DNA from: Flavobacterium sp. UGB4466
Lineage (GTDB): Bacteria; Bacteroidota; Bacteroidia; Flavobacteriales; Flavobacteriaceae
DNA length: 64,000 nucleotides
Direction: 5' to 3'
NCBI RefSeq assembly: GCF_903469665.1
Contig: NZ_CAGKLC010000006.1
Coordinates: 1-64,000, forward strand
In this document: positions 1-8,788 of the stretch, piece after piece
How the letters are laid out: every line of letters starts with the position of its first letter
How positions within the stretch are numbered: position 1 is the stretch's first letter
Program-made: the position numbers and the translations under genes
The notes under the pieces: generated by a model
Database searches by the model: none
Told to the model about the DNA's origin: nothing
What the model saw: the letters and a program-made list of their open reading frames with translations, nothing else

Positions 1-107
1 TATTTTATTTTATACTTTTACAGAAAAATATACTGTTTCTGGAAAGTAAATTGCCTCTAAAAAGAAAAAATGACTAAATTTTATGAATCAATGAAAACGT
101 TTTCGTT

Positions 108-566
108 ATGGCTTTAGATGAAATTGACAAGAAAATCTTACGACTTTTACAGGAAAATGCGCATTATACTTTAAAAGACATTGCGAACAAGATAAACCTG
201 TCTCTGACACCGGTTCATGATAGGGTGAAACGTCTTGAAAAAGAGGGTGTTATAGAGAAGTATGTTTCTATTTTAAATAAGAAAAAACTCGGTAATAATT
301 TAACGGTGTATTGTCAGGTGACCCTCACGAAGCAGACTTATGATACTTCGGAAGGATTCAATCAGTCGATTCTGAATTTGCCGGAAGTGGTGGAGTGTAA
401 TTATGTTTCCGGAAATTTTGATTATATGTTGAAAGTTGTCATTCCCGATATGGAAAGCTTTCATCACTTTCATCAAAAAAAATTAGCAGTTCTTCCTGAA
501 GTTTCTTTGATCAATACTGTTTTTGTAATTTCAGAGGTAAAGAGTACGACAGTTTTGCCCATATAG
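108..566 (+). CDS. Lrp/AsnC-family transcriptional regulator
   Basis: A 152-residue protein with the standard Lrp layout and length. An N-terminal winged helix-turn-helix covers about residues 3-60 (recognition helix around LSLTPVHDRVKRLEKEG), and a C-terminal RAM ligand-binding and oligomerisation domain covers about 68-142. Family members sense amino acids or related metabolites and regulate nearby or dispersed genes. The gene is monocistronic here: it converges on the GAPDH gene with a hairpin terminator between them. The window edge hides whatever lies upstream, so its target cannot be inferred. Family assignment is secure; the effector is unknown. Confidence 0.93.
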   Translation: MALDEIDKKILRLLQENAHYTLKDIANKINLSLTPVHDRVKRLEKEGVIEKYVSILNKKKLGNNLTVYCQVTLTKQTYDTSEGFNQSILNLPEVVECNYVSGNFDYMLKVVIPDMESFHHFHQKKLAVLPEVSLINTVFVISEVKSTTVLPI

Positions 567-629
567 TTTACAAAAGTGCTATGGATTCATTTTAATCGAG
601 TAGAATTGAAGTGACTACAACTAAAATAC

Positions 630-659
630 AAAAGCCATCAAGAAAACTTGATGGCTTTT
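630..659. terminator. Bidirectional intrinsic terminator between convergent genes
   Basis: A perfect 13-bp stem (AAAAGCCATCAAG at 630-642 with CTTGATGGCTTTT at 647-659) has an AAAA loop. Its A/T-rich outer ends give a U-run in both directions. It sits between the convergent Lrp and GAPDH genes. Confidence 0.85.
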
Positions 660-684
660 GCTGTATGAATGGTTTTGGTGTATC

Positions 685-2133
685 CTAGTAGTAAGTAAAA
701 CGTCTTACTTTGGCAATGTATTTCGCCAGACGAATTACCTGGTGGCTATAGCCGTATTCGTTATCGTACCAAATGTATAATACAATGTTTTTACCATCTT
801 TAGAAACAATTGTAGCGTTACTGTCATAGATTGAAGGAGCTGAAGTTCCTACAATGTCAGATGAAACCAATTCGTTGTTCAGTGAATATTTGATTTGCTC
901 CACCAATTCACCTTCCAAAGCGTATTTCTTCATGATCTTGTTGATAGCCGGGATCGAAGTTGCTTTTTTAACTTCTAAGTTTAAAACGACCAATGAACCG
1001 TTTGGAACTGGAACTCTGATGGCATTAGAGGTTAATTTCCCTTCTAATGATGGCAATGCTTTTGCAACGGCACTTCCTGCACCAGTTTCGGTAATGACCA
1101 TGTTTAAAGCTGCTGCTCTTCCACGACGGTATTTTTTATGCATATTATCAACCAAATTCTGGTCGTTTGTATAGGCATGGATGGTTTCTAAGTGTCCTTT
1201 TACTACTCCTAAAGTATCTTCAACAGCTTTTAATACTGGTGTGATAGCATTTGTCGTGCAGGATGCAGCTGAGAAAATATCAATTTCGTCAGGATTGTAC
1301 TCGTTATGGTTTACTCCATGAACGATATTTGGAACTCCTTTTCCAGGTGCAGTCAATAAAACTTTACTGGCTCCTTTAGAAGTTAAGTGTCTTTTTAAAG
1401 CTTCTTCTGTTGTAAAAGCTCCGGTATTGTCAATAACTAAGGCCTCATTGATTCCGTATAAAGTATAATCAATTTCTTCCGGTGAATTTGCTGTAATGAT
1501 ATGAACAGTGGTTCCGTTGATGATTAATGCATTGTTCTTTGGATCGGCAGTAACAGACCCCTGAAAATCTCCATGTATTGAATCGTATCTTAAAAGAGAA
1601 GCTCTTTTCTCTAATGTCGAAGCGTCATTTTTGTCTCTGGTAACAATCGCTCTCAGTCGCAATTGATTTCCTTTACCGGTTTTAGACATTAATTCTCTCG
1701 CTAATAAACGGCCAATTCTTCCAAAACCATATAAAACAACATCTTTTGGCTGAATTTCTTCTGAAGATTTTGCTTCTTTCAATTTATCGATTACAAAATA
1801 TCGCGCATCAGGATATTTTTCATCTTCTAAACGATATTCGTAAGTTAGTTTTCCCAGATCTAATTTTGCAGGTGGAAGATCTAAAGATAAAATAACTCTC
1901 GCGATTTCCACTGAATCAAAAATGGTGATCGGCTTGCCTACAAATTCACCTGCATATTGATGCAAATTGATAATATCGCTGACATTTTGATCCAGTAATT
2001 GGTTTTTGAAAAGAACCATTTCAATGGATTTGTCATACCATAAATCGCTTATGATTTTAATTAATTCGACACCAGCTCTTCTTCGGTCGACTTGTAATGA
2101 TACCTCTTTTTGGTACAAAGATTTTTTGCTCAT
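685..2133 (-). CDS. gap: Glyceraldehyde-3-phosphate dehydrogenase, long form
   Basis: NAD(P)-dependent oxidation and phosphorylation of glyceraldehyde 3-phosphate, or the reverse reaction in gluconeogenesis. The Rossmann dinucleotide motif GFGRIG lies at residues 136-141 and the catalytic cysteine is Cys292 in SAASCTTNAITP. At 482 residues it is about 145 longer than classical GapA; the excess is a ~130-residue N-terminal extension before the Rossmann fold, as in the long GAPDHs of Bacteroidota. A TACTTTTG -7 element at 2183-2190 gives a leader of about 45 nt, which supports this ATG. Physiological direction and cofactor cannot be read from the sequence. Confidence 0.95.
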   Translation of the reverse strand: MSKKSLYQKEVSLQVDRRRAGVELIKIISDLWYDKSIEMVLFKNQLLDQNVSDIINLHQYAGEFVGKPITIFDSVEIARVILSLDLPPAKLDLGKLTYEYRLEDEKYPDARYFVIDKLKEAKSSEEIQPKDVVLYGFGRIGRLLARELMSKTGKGNQLRLRAIVTRDKNDASTLEKRASLLRYDSIHGDFQGSVTADPKNNALIINGTTVHIITANSPEEIDYTLYGINEALVIDNTGAFTTEEALKRHLTSKGASKVLLTAPGKGVPNIVHGVNHNEYNPDEIDIFSAASCTTNAITPVLKAVEDTLGVVKGHLETIHAYTNDQNLVDNMHKKYRRGRAAALNMVITETGAGSAVAKALPSLEGKLTSNAIRVPVPNGSLVVLNLEVKKATSIPAINKIMKKYALEGELVEQIKYSLNNELVSSDIVGTSAPSIYDSNATIVSKDGKNIVLYIWYDNEYGYSHQVIRLAKYIAKVRRFTYY

Positions 2134-2182
2134 AATTGATTAAATTGAAAAAATAAATAGACGACTATTTTTAAATTTTGCG

Positions 2183-2190
2183 CAAAAGTA
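2183..2190 (-). promoter_or_regulatory. Bacteroidota -7 element for gap
   Basis: TACTTTTG on the minus strand matches TAnnTTTG exactly, about 50 nt upstream of the gap start codon. No convincing TTTG -33 element is seen at 19-21 nt. Confidence 0.6.
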
Positions 2191-2320
2191 CCCATTTCAA
2201 TCGATTTCGTAAACTGTTTTATGATTTATTTTTGAAATTTATATAAAAAATAATTTTTCCTAATGGGTTAAAAATAGAGCTAATGATAATGAAAATGGGA
2301 GTTTATTTGCGAAGAAAAAC

Positions 2321-2355
2321 AAAAAAGTCATCTTATTTCTAAGATGACTTTTTTT
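2321..2355 (-). terminator. Intrinsic terminator downstream of the HtrA gene
   Basis: Stem AAAGTCATCTTA / TAAGATGACTTT with a short loop. On the minus strand it is followed by a run of Ts. It lies 3' of the HtrA-family gene and upstream of the gap promoter, so it insulates the two co-directional genes. Confidence 0.75.
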
Positions 2356-2356
2356 A

Positions 2357-2432
2357 GGAGTTTTCAGTTTTCGGTCTCAGTTTTCAACTGTAAAAAACTG
2401 AGAACTGAGACTGAAAACTGAGACTGTAAAGA
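2357..2432. repeat. Word-type imperfect inverted repeat (CTGAGACTGAAAA words)
   Basis: Arms CAGTTTTCGGTCTCAGTTTT and TGAGACTGAAAACTGAGACT pair imperfectly and are built from repeats of a ~12-bp word, ACTGAGACTGAA. The same word builds the inverted repeat at 24369-24455 and a degenerate stretch near 36920-36957. It occupies the gap between the HtrA stop codon and its terminator. Confidence 0.7.
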
Positions 2433-2437
2433 GGGAT

Positions 2438-3838
2438 CTAAATAATAATTCTGAGAATTTCTCCCGATTTACTGATCATTTCAAGACGAACACTTTGTCC
2501 GTCATTTTTATTGTTTAAAAGTTTAGAAACAGTTTCAATGTTGGTTGCTTTTACATTATCAATACTTAAGATAATATTGCCTTGAAGTTCATTTTGATAC
2601 TGCATTAAGTTTTCGTTAGTGATGCTTCTGATTTTTACACCATAATCAATTTTGAATTTCTTTTTATCTGAGGCATCGATGTTTTCCAGCTCGATTCCTT
2701 TAAATTCAGTACTAAAAAATTCATTTTTACTTAAAGTTACCGGAACTGTTTTTGTTTTTCCATCTTTAATGTAGGTCACTTTTACAACATCATTTGGACG
2801 TTTGGTGTTTATATAACCGGACAGATCTGCATAAGTGGCAATGTTCTGGTCGTCAAGTTTGATGATGATATCACCTTTACCCAATCCTGCTTTTTCGGCT
2901 CCGGAATTTTTAGAAACTTTGCTAATGTAGAAGCCTTGTGTTTCTGTAATTCCTAATTCTTTAGAAGCGGTACTGTTTAACTCACCGCCTTCAACACCCA
3001 AAATACCTCTTTGTACATTTCCGAATTCCATAATGTCTTCGATTATTTTTCGGGCAATATTAGAAGGAACGGCAAACGAATATCCAACATAGGAACCGGT
3101 CATAGAGGAGATCATAGTATTGATACCAATCAACTCACCTCTGGTGTTTACTAATGCACCACCACTATTTCCGGGGTTTACAGCCGCATCTGTCTGAATG
3201 AATGACTGAATTCCGTTAGTATCTAGATTTCGGGCTTTTGCCGAAACAATTCCAGCAGTAACCGTAGACGTTAAATTATACGGATTTCCTACTGCCAAAA
3301 CCCACTCTCCGATTTTTACAGAATCAGAATTGGCAAAAGCAGTATAAGGCAATTTTTCATCAGCATTAATTTTCAGTAAAGCGATGTCCATTTTAGAATC
3401 GGTACCTATTAATTTAGCTTTGTATGATTTTTTATTGTTTAAAGTAATTTCGATTTCCGTAGCATCTTTAATTACGTGATTGTTGGTTACAATGTAGCCG
3501 TCTTCCGAAATAATAACTCCGGATCCGGTTCCAACCTGTTCCTGCTGTTGTTGACCTCCATAACCGTAGAAAAATTCCATCATAGGATTGCTGACGGTTC
3601 TTCGCGAGACATTTTTTACGTGAACAACAGTGTGAATGGTTTTGTCTGCAGCTGCTGTAAAATCAACCGTTTCAGCAGATAGTGCGACGTTTTTTCCAAA
3701 TGAGTTCGGGGCAAGAGTAACAACAGAATTTCCTCTTCCAAAAAAAGAATTGCTGCTTTCAAATAATAATTTGTAAGCACCAAGGGTAGTTGCACCGCTA
3801 AGCAGTGAAACTAAAAATAAGGTTGAAAATCTTTTCAT
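2438..3838 (-). CDS. Periplasmic HtrA/DegP-family serine protease
   Basis: A trypsin-like protease with PDZ domains that degrades or refolds damaged envelope proteins. Numbering from the MKRFSTLF start (466 residues), the catalytic triad is His121 (NNHVI), Asp151 (MDIALLK) and Ser225 (GNSGGAL). One clear PDZ domain follows at about 270-365, with a weaker second PDZ-like segment at the C-terminus. I chose the ATG at 3838 because it starts directly with a hydrophobic signal or anchor segment; the longer frame to 3883 adds 15 residues without signal character. The glutamine stretch QQQQEQ sits in loop LA, before the catalytic domain. It is a single gene with its own terminator. Confidence 0.93.
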   Translation of the reverse strand: MKRFSTLFLVSLLSGATTLGAYKLLFESSNSFFGRGNSVVTLAPNSFGKNVALSAETVDFTAAADKTIHTVVHVKNVSRRTVSNPMMEFFYGYGGQQQQEQVGTGSGVIISEDGYIVTNNHVIKDATEIEITLNNKKSYKAKLIGTDSKMDIALLKINADEKLPYTAFANSDSVKIGEWVLAVGNPYNLTSTVTAGIVSAKARNLDTNGIQSFIQTDAAVNPGNSGGALVNTRGELIGINTMISSMTGSYVGYSFAVPSNIARKIIEDIMEFGNVQRGILGVEGGELNSTASKELGITETQGFYISKVSKNSGAEKAGLGKGDIIIKLDDQNIATYADLSGYINTKRPNDVVKVTYIKDGKTKTVPVTLSKNEFFSTEFKGIELENIDASDKKKFKIDYGVKIRSITNENLMQYQNELQGNIILSIDNVKATNIETVSKLLNNKNDGQSVRLEMISKSGEILRIII

Positions 3839-3950
3839 ATTACAGTTTATATTATTGGTTATTTTAACGTAAAAATACTTCAAAAAATTATCTGAGAAAA
3901 TGGTTTAACGCTCTTTAACAATGATTAACATTTCATTAATTATTTGTTCG

Positions 3951-3958
3951 TACTTTTG
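3951..3958 (+). promoter_or_regulatory. -7 element for dapF
   Basis: TACTTTTG matches TAnnTTTG. Its final G is the first base of an upstream in-frame GTG at 3958, so that GTG would precede the transcription start. This is the main argument for starting dapF at 3979. Confidence 0.65.
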
Positions 3959-3978
3959 TGTCAGTTAATGTAAAAAAA

Positions 3979-4761
3979 ATGCAAATAGAATTTTATAAAT
4001 ATCAGGGCACCGGGAACGATTTTGTTATGATTGACAACCGTTCTGAGTTCTTTCCAAAAGAGAATATTAAATTGATTGAACGACTGTGCGACAGACGTTT
4101 CGGGATAGGCGCCGACGGACTTATCTTACTCGAAAATGATACTGAAACGGACTTCAGAATGGTCTATTATAATTCAGACGGAAACCAAAGTTCGATGTGC
4201 GGAAATGGCGGTCGTTGTCTGGTAGCTTTTGCCAATCAGTTGGGGGTTATTGACGACAAAACTACCTTTATTGCAACTGATGGATTACATCATGCTTCGG
4301 TCGGAGAGGATGCTATTATTTCCTTGCAGATGATTGATGTGGATGAAGTAAAAAAATACGATTCTTATACTTTTTTAAATACAGGCTCACCACATCATGT
4401 ACAGCTTGTAGAGGATTTAGAACATTATAATGTGAAAGAAAATGGTGCAGCAATTCGTTATGGCGAATTATATGGTGAAAAAGGGAGTAACGTTAATTTT
4501 GTAAAAAAAGTAGACGATAGTACTTTTTCATTGCGTACTTATGAAAGAGGTGTTGAAGATGAAACTTTGGCTTGCGGAACCGGAGCAACGGCAGTGGCAA
4601 TTGCAATGAATGCTATTGGTTTGACAGATAAAACGTCAATTGATCTGAATGTTGAAGGCGGAAAATTGGTGGTTTCTTTTGATAAGTCAGACGAACATTT
4701 TACCAATGTTTTTTTAACCGGACCAGCCAAATTTGTTTTCAAAGGAACGATCGAAATTTAA
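3979..4761 (+). CDS. dapF: Diaminopimelate epimerase
   Basis: Interconverts LL- and meso-diaminopimelate without a cofactor, supplying meso-DAP for peptidoglycan and lysine. Numbered from MQIEFYKYQGTGNDF (260 residues), the two catalytic cysteines are Cys74 in MCGNGGRC and Cys199 in ACGTGATAV, both with the family-diagnostic context. Length is close to the family norm. The ATG at 3979 is preferred over the frame's upstream GTG at 3958, which overlaps the -7 box. It begins a plus-strand run with an acetyltransferase, mltG and a DUF2279 gene, so two genes of this run act in cell-wall biology. Confidence 0.96.
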   Translation: MQIEFYKYQGTGNDFVMIDNRSEFFPKENIKLIERLCDRRFGIGADGLILLENDTETDFRMVYYNSDGNQSSMCGNGGRCLVAFANQLGVIDDKTTFIATDGLHHASVGEDAIISLQMIDVDEVKKYDSYTFLNTGSPHHVQLVEDLEHYNVKENGAAIRYGELYGEKGSNVNFVKKVDDSTFSLRTYERGVEDETLACGTGATAVAIAMNAIGLTDKTSIDLNVEGGKLVVSFDKSDEHFTNVFLTGPAKFVFKGTIEI

Positions 4762-4807
4762 TTAGTCTAAAACGATCCAAAATCAGCAATCTACAATCTA
4801 CAATCAA

Positions 4808-5341
4808 ATGATAACACTCAAAGGGGACTCGATTTATCTGCGTGCATTAGAACCCAATGATCTGGAGTTTGTGTATGCCATGGAGAATGATGAGAGCATT
4901 TGGGAAGTCAGTAACACCCAAACGCCCTATAGCAGGTTTTTGATCCGCCAGTATCTCGAAAATGCACAGCAGGATATTTATGAGGCCAAGCAATTGCGTT
5001 TAGCGATCTGTCAGGATCAGGACTTTCCGGCGATTGGATTGATTGATTTGTTCGAATTTGATCCAAAAAATAACAGAGCAGGCATTGGCATTGTCATTCA
5101 AAAAGACGAAAACAGAAATCAAAAAGTTGGATCTGAGGCATTAGGGCTTTTAATTAAGTATGCATTTCACCATTTAAACTTGCATCAATTATATGCAAAT
5201 ATTGCTGTGGGAAATGCACCAAGTGTAGCTCTTTTTACTAAATTTGGCTTTGAGAAAATAGGAATTAAGAAAGATTGGATTTTGCTCCACAACCACTATC
5301 AGGACGAAGCAATGTTTCAGTTAATTAACAAACAAATTTAA
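4808..5341 (+). CDS. GNAT-family N-acetyltransferase (RimJ/RimL/SpeG type)
   Basis: A 177-residue GNAT protein that transfers acetyl from acetyl-CoA to an amine. The N-terminus LKGDSIYLRALEPNDLEFVY and the segment GIGIVIQKDENRNQKVGSEA (beta4 and the acetyl-CoA pyrophosphate loop, here with a degenerate Q/RxxGxG/A motif) are typical of the Acetyltransf_3 group, as is NAPSVALFTKFGFEKIG at the C-terminus. It lies between dapF and mltG with 10 nt to the latter, so cotranscription is likely. The substrate could be a protein N-terminus, a polyamine or an antibiotic; nothing here decides it. The 46-nt spacer before it carries the word repeat CAATCTACAATC. Confidence 0.85.
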   Translation: MITLKGDSIYLRALEPNDLEFVYAMENDESIWEVSNTQTPYSRFLIRQYLENAQQDIYEAKQLRLAICQDQDFPAIGLIDLFEFDPKNNRAGIGIVIQKDENRNQKVGSEALGLLIKYAFHHLNLHQLYANIAVGNAPSVALFTKFGFEKIGIKKDWILLHNHYQDEAMFQLINKQI

Positions 5342-5351
5342 ATTTAAGACT

Positions 5352-6392
5352 TTGAGCATAAAAAAAATCATCACGTTAACTGCTGTTGCCGTAATTTCAG
5401 TTTTAATGGTTTACGGATTTATTTTAATTAGTAAAATCTTCAGTGCCAATACCAAATTCGAGGATAAAGAATTGTACGTGTATGTTCCAACTGGAGCAAA
5501 TTATACCGATGTGAAGAAAATATTGGAGCCCTATATCAAGAATTTTGAAGATTTTGAAATGGTGGCTGACAAAAGAAGTTATCCTGAAAATGTAAAATCA
5601 GGTCGTTTTTTGCTTAAAAAAGACATGAACAATATGGATTTGGTTCGCGCTATGCGTTCTAATGTTCCGGTAAAATTAGCTTTTAATAATCAGGAGAGAT
5701 TGGAAAATTTTGCAGGAAGAGTAGGCTCTGAGATCGAAGCCGACAGTTTATCTTTAATAAAAGCTTTTAAAGATCCGGAATTTTTGGCAGCAAACGGTTT
5801 CAACGAAGACAATGTCTTCGCTATGTTTATTCCGAATACTTATGAAATCTATTGGAATACTTCAGCAGAGAAGTTTCGTGATAAAATGATCAAAGAATAT
5901 CACAATTTTTGGACTGCTGAGAGAATCGAAAAGGCAAAAAAGCAAGGATTAACTCCGGTTCAGGTTACTATTTTAGCTTCCATCGTTCATAAAGAATCCG
6001 TAAAGAAAGATGAAAGACCTCGTATTGCAGGTGTTTATTTGAACCGTCTACGTTTAGAAATGCCATTACAGGCTGATCCAACGGTAATTTACGCTTTAAA
6101 ACTTAGAGACAATAATTTCGATCAGGTAATTAAAAGAGTTTTTTACAACGACTTGATTATGAAATCGCCTTACAATACTTACGTGAATATCGGCCTTCCC
6201 CCAGGACCAATTGCAATGCCTGATATTACAGCCCTTGATGCTGTTTTAAACCCGGAGAAAAACGATTATATTTATTTTTGTGCGAGCGTGGAACGTTTCG
6301 GATACCATGAATTCGCTGCTACTTTGGCAGAACACAATGTAAATGCAAAAAAATATTCAGACTGGATTGCTAGTCAGGGCGTAACAAGATAG
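5352..6392 (+). CDS. mltG: Endolytic peptidoglycan transglycosylase MltG (YceG family)
   Basis: Cleaves nascent glycan strands at the inner membrane and so helps set strand length. One N-terminal membrane segment (about residues 6-28) anchors a periplasmic YceG domain. The likely catalytic glutamate is Glu215 in ILASIVHKES, followed by the conserved VYLNRL and LQADPTVIYAL segments and SPYNTY..GLPPGPI. Length (346) fits the family. The start is TTG at 5352; no ATG precedes the conserved membrane segment. The stop codon is 2 nt from the next gene, indicating one transcript from dapF onwards. Confidence 0.94.
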   Translation: MSIKKIITLTAVAVISVLMVYGFILISKIFSANTKFEDKELYVYVPTGANYTDVKKILEPYIKNFEDFEMVADKRSYPENVKSGRFLLKKDMNNMDLVRAMRSNVPVKLAFNNQERLENFAGRVGSEIEADSLSLIKAFKDPEFLAANGFNEDNVFAMFIPNTYEIYWNTSAEKFRDKMIKEYHNFWTAERIEKAKKQGLTPVQVTILASIVHKESVKKDERPRIAGVYLNRLRLEMPLQADPTVIYALKLRDNNFDQVIKRVFYNDLIMKSPYNTYVNIGLPPGPIAMPDITALDAVLNPEKNDYIYFCASVERFGYHEFAATLAEHNVNAKKYSDWIASQGVTR

Positions 6393-6394
6393 TT

Positions 6395-7315
6395 TTGAAT
6401 TTTAAAAGCATATTTTTTTTATCGGTTTTAGGGTTTTGGAGTGTTTTTTCTGTAAACGCTCAAAGCAGGGTTGAAAGTTTTTTAACACCTGCGGATACTT
6501 TAAATAAAAAAAGACAAAATACAGTCATAATTACCGAAGCTACTCTGGCTTCGGTAACTTTACTGGGTTTGAATCAGCTTTGGTATGCTGATTATCCTCG
6601 TTCTAATTTCCACTTTATAAATGATAATAACGAATGGCTTCAGATGGATAAGGTGGGGCATATGTATTCGGCCTATCATTTAGGAAGGTTGGGTGCTGAA
6701 ATGATGAAATGGAGTGGTGCTGATCAAAAAAAACAATTAATTTACGGTGCAGGTTTTGGCTTTGCCTTTCTGACGGCTGTTGAAGTATTGGATGGATTTT
6801 CATCAGAATGGGGGGCTTCTTCAGGAGATGTTATTGCTAATGCTACCGGTACTGCTTTATACGTTTCTCAGGAATTACTTTGGAAAGAACAGCGTATTGT
6901 TCCAAAATTCTCTTTTCATACTACGCAATATGCGAATTTAAGACCTAAAGTATTGGGAAGTTCGTTAAATGAACAGCTTTTGAAAGATTATAATGGGCAA
7001 ACCTATTGGCTTTCTGTAAATCTTCATTCTTTCGCGAAAGAGAGTAAAATTCCAAAGTGGTTAAATGTAGCTTTTGGATATGGAGCTGACGGAATGTTAA
7101 CCGGAAATTTACAAAATGATAATCGTGATTTCACGCAAAACCCAAAAAGATTTCGTCAGATTTATCTTAGTTTTGACGTAAATTTGACGAAAATTGAAAC
7201 AAAATCACATTTTTTAAAGACTATTTTTTCGATTTTTAACACGATAAAAATTCCGGCGCCAACTCTCGAATACTCCGCCAATAAAGGGCTTAAAGCGCAT
7301 GCCTTCTATTTTTAG
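6395..7315 (+). CDS. DUF2279 family envelope protein
   Basis: A 306-residue exported protein. A signal peptide covers about residues 1-22 (cleavage after VNAQ). The central region contains MDKVGHMYSAYHLGRLGAEM and the FLTAVEVLDGFSSEWGAS..GDVIANATG block, characteristic of DUF2279 (YfiM-like) proteins, whose His/Glu/Asp residues resemble a membrane-embedded site. The C-terminal third has the alternating pattern of a small outer-membrane domain (ends in HAFYF). Function unknown. TTG start, 2 nt after mltG, so it is translationally linked to it; a role in cell-envelope assembly is plausible but inferred. Confidence 0.85.
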   Translation: MNFKSIFFLSVLGFWSVFSVNAQSRVESFLTPADTLNKKRQNTVIITEATLASVTLLGLNQLWYADYPRSNFHFINDNNEWLQMDKVGHMYSAYHLGRLGAEMMKWSGADQKKQLIYGAGFGFAFLTAVEVLDGFSSEWGASSGDVIANATGTALYVSQELLWKEQRIVPKFSFHTTQYANLRPKVLGSSLNEQLLKDYNGQTYWLSVNLHSFAKESKIPKWLNVAFGYGADGMLTGNLQNDNRDFTQNPKRFRQIYLSFDVNLTKIETKSHFLKTIFSIFNTIKIPAPTLEYSANKGLKAHAFYF

Positions 7316-7357
7316 AAAACATTAACTTGTTGATTATCAGTATAATTTGTTTTTTAT

Positions 7358-7365
7358 TACCTTTG
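7358..7365 (+). promoter_or_regulatory. -7 element upstream of the lysozyme-fold gene
   Basis: TACCTTTG matches TAnnTTTG, 50 nt upstream of the ATG at 7415. A TTGTTG sits about 25 nt further up, longer than the usual 19-21 nt spacer. Confidence 0.55.
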
Positions 7366-7414
7366 CACCGTAGAAATTTCAAAAAGGTGACAGCGTTTTG
7401 AAGAAAAACAATTT

Positions 7415-8062
7415 ATGATAAAGAAGTGGTATTTTTATGCGAGTTTGATCGTTATTATTACATTTTTGACTTTGGGTTTTAAACCCTTTAATCTGGAAAC
7501 CAAACCTTGGTTTCTAATAGAAAAAACAGATGGATCTGAATACGTATTTCCATCACAGGAAGAGGATGATTATCCTATCTTACACAAATTAAACACCCCA
7601 TTTACCGGAAAACGCCTTATTGGATTCAAAGAAGCTGTAGCTTTTAAAGAATCTCAAGGGAAATATCGTTTGGTAAATTCGTTAGGTTATATGGGGAAAT
7701 ATCAATTTGGGACTCAGGCACTGAGAGCTATTGGTGTTCAAAACAACAAAGCCTTTTTAAAAGACCCTGCCTTACAGGAAAAAGCATTTCTGGTGTTATT
7801 GTCTAAAAACAAATGGATTTTACGCAATGAGATCGAAAAGTATGAAGGGAAAATTATTAACGGAATTGAAATTACAGAGTCTGGTATTTTAGCTGCCGCT
7901 CATCTTGGTGGTGCAGGTTCAGTTAAAAACTTTTTTAAGAACAAAGGAGGCCAACACTTTAGAGATGCCTACGGAACTTCTTTAAAAAGTTACCTTAAAG
8001 CCTTTGGAGGTTATGATTTATCTTTTATTGAAGCAGATAGTAATGCTACAATACACCATTAA
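7415..8062 (+). CDS. Exported lysozyme-fold / transglycosylase-like protein
   Basis: A 215-residue protein with an N-terminal membrane or signal segment (about residues 5-24). The block FKEAVAFKESQGKYRLVNSL followed by GYMGKYQFGTQALRAIG matches the N-terminal helix pair of lysozyme-like and soluble lytic transglycosylase folds; Glu in FKESQGKY is the candidate catalytic acid. A second conserved stretch, GILAAAHLGGAGSVKNFF, resembles the helix lining the active site in the same superfamily. A role in trimming peptidoglycan fits its position after mltG, but activity is inferred from the fold pattern only. It has its own promoter and terminator. Confidence 0.75.
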   Translation: MIKKWYFYASLIVIITFLTLGFKPFNLETKPWFLIEKTDGSEYVFPSQEEDDYPILHKLNTPFTGKRLIGFKEAVAFKESQGKYRLVNSLGYMGKYQFGTQALRAIGVQNNKAFLKDPALQEKAFLVLLSKNKWILRNEIEKYEGKIINGIEITESGILAAAHLGGAGSVKNFFKNKGGQHFRDAYGTSLKSYLKAFGGYDLSFIEADSNATIHH

Positions 8063-8083
8063 TAAAGTGTAAACTTTATAAAG

Positions 8084-8114
8084 AAAACCTGCTGTAAAAA
8101 GCAGGTTTTTTTTT
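8084..8114 (+). terminator. Intrinsic terminator
   Basis: Stem AAAACCTGC (8084-8092) / GCAGGTTTT (8101-8109) followed by a T-run, 22 nt after the lysozyme-fold gene. Confidence 0.85.
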
Positions 8115-8171
8115 ATGGCTGTTTTTAATTAGTAAAGGTTATTGAGATTTTAAGATGTGAATTGCCCCTTG

Positions 8172-8340
8172 TGTGTCATTTCGACGAAGGAGAAATCACA
8201 AACATAGCTCGATAAAGATTGGCAGTTTCTTCGTGGAATTTCTTTGTGGAGTTTCTTTGAGGAGTTTCTTTGTAGAATGGCTTGTGTGATTTGCTTCGCC
8301 TGTTCGCTATCTCTCGAGTGTCCTTCGTCGAAATGACACA
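8172..8340. repeat. Dispersed palindromic repeat, copy 1
   Basis: Outer arms of 20 bp are perfectly complementary: TGTGTCATTTCGACGAAGGA at 8172-8191 and its reverse complement at 8321-8340. Inside lies the core AGCTCGATAAAGATTGG, then several ~14-bp repeats of the type TTTCTTTGTGGAG. The same arms and core recur at 8789-9015, 40797-40898 and 47340-47442. No protein-coding capacity is evident. Confidence 0.85.
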
Positions 8341-8409
8341 ATGAGTCTTAAAATGGATGGTGATTTTCTTTATAGCATGCTAGAGATCCTATTGTAAAAT
8401 TTACGTTTA

Positions 8410-8727
8410 CTATAAAAAATAATGATTAAGAAACTCAAATACTGGATTTTGTTCTTTGATTAATGCTAGTTTTTTATCTCTATTCCATTTTTTCAACTCT
8501 TTTTCTCGTGTAATAGCCTCGTGAATCCAAGTGAATTTTTCGTAGTATACTAAAAATTGAATATTATATTTTGATGCAAATGTTTTTGTACCGTTTTCTA
8601 TATTTTGTTTGTGCTGATGTAATCTTAGTTTTAAATTGTTAGTAACACCAATGTAAAAAGTCGAACGATGTTGGTTGGTTATAATATAGACTTAATAGGT
8701 ATGAAAGGCAGATTGAGGATTGAACAT
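8410..8727 (-). pseudogene. GIY-YIG nuclease family gene with an in-frame stop
   Basis: Reading the minus strand from an ATG at 8725-8727 gives MFNPQSAFHTY, then TAA at 8692-8694 (codon 12), then VYIITNQHRSTFYIGVTNN and on in the same frame to a TAG at 8410-8412. The pieces make a 105-codon GIY-YIG domain protein. The GIY and YIG equivalents are VYI and YIG, and downstream EKFTWIHEAITREKELKKW holds the arginine/glutamate region of small stand-alone GIY-YIG proteins. Restoring the stop to a sense codon (for example TAT, Tyr) would give an intact gene, so one substitution suffices to explain the break. It lies between two copies of the palindromic repeat family. A sequencing error is the alternative. 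Confidence 0.8.
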
Positions 8728-8788
8728 AATATATTATTTTGTACGAATATACTTTGTTTTGTTGTTTATTTTAGAAGTTTTTTTACGC

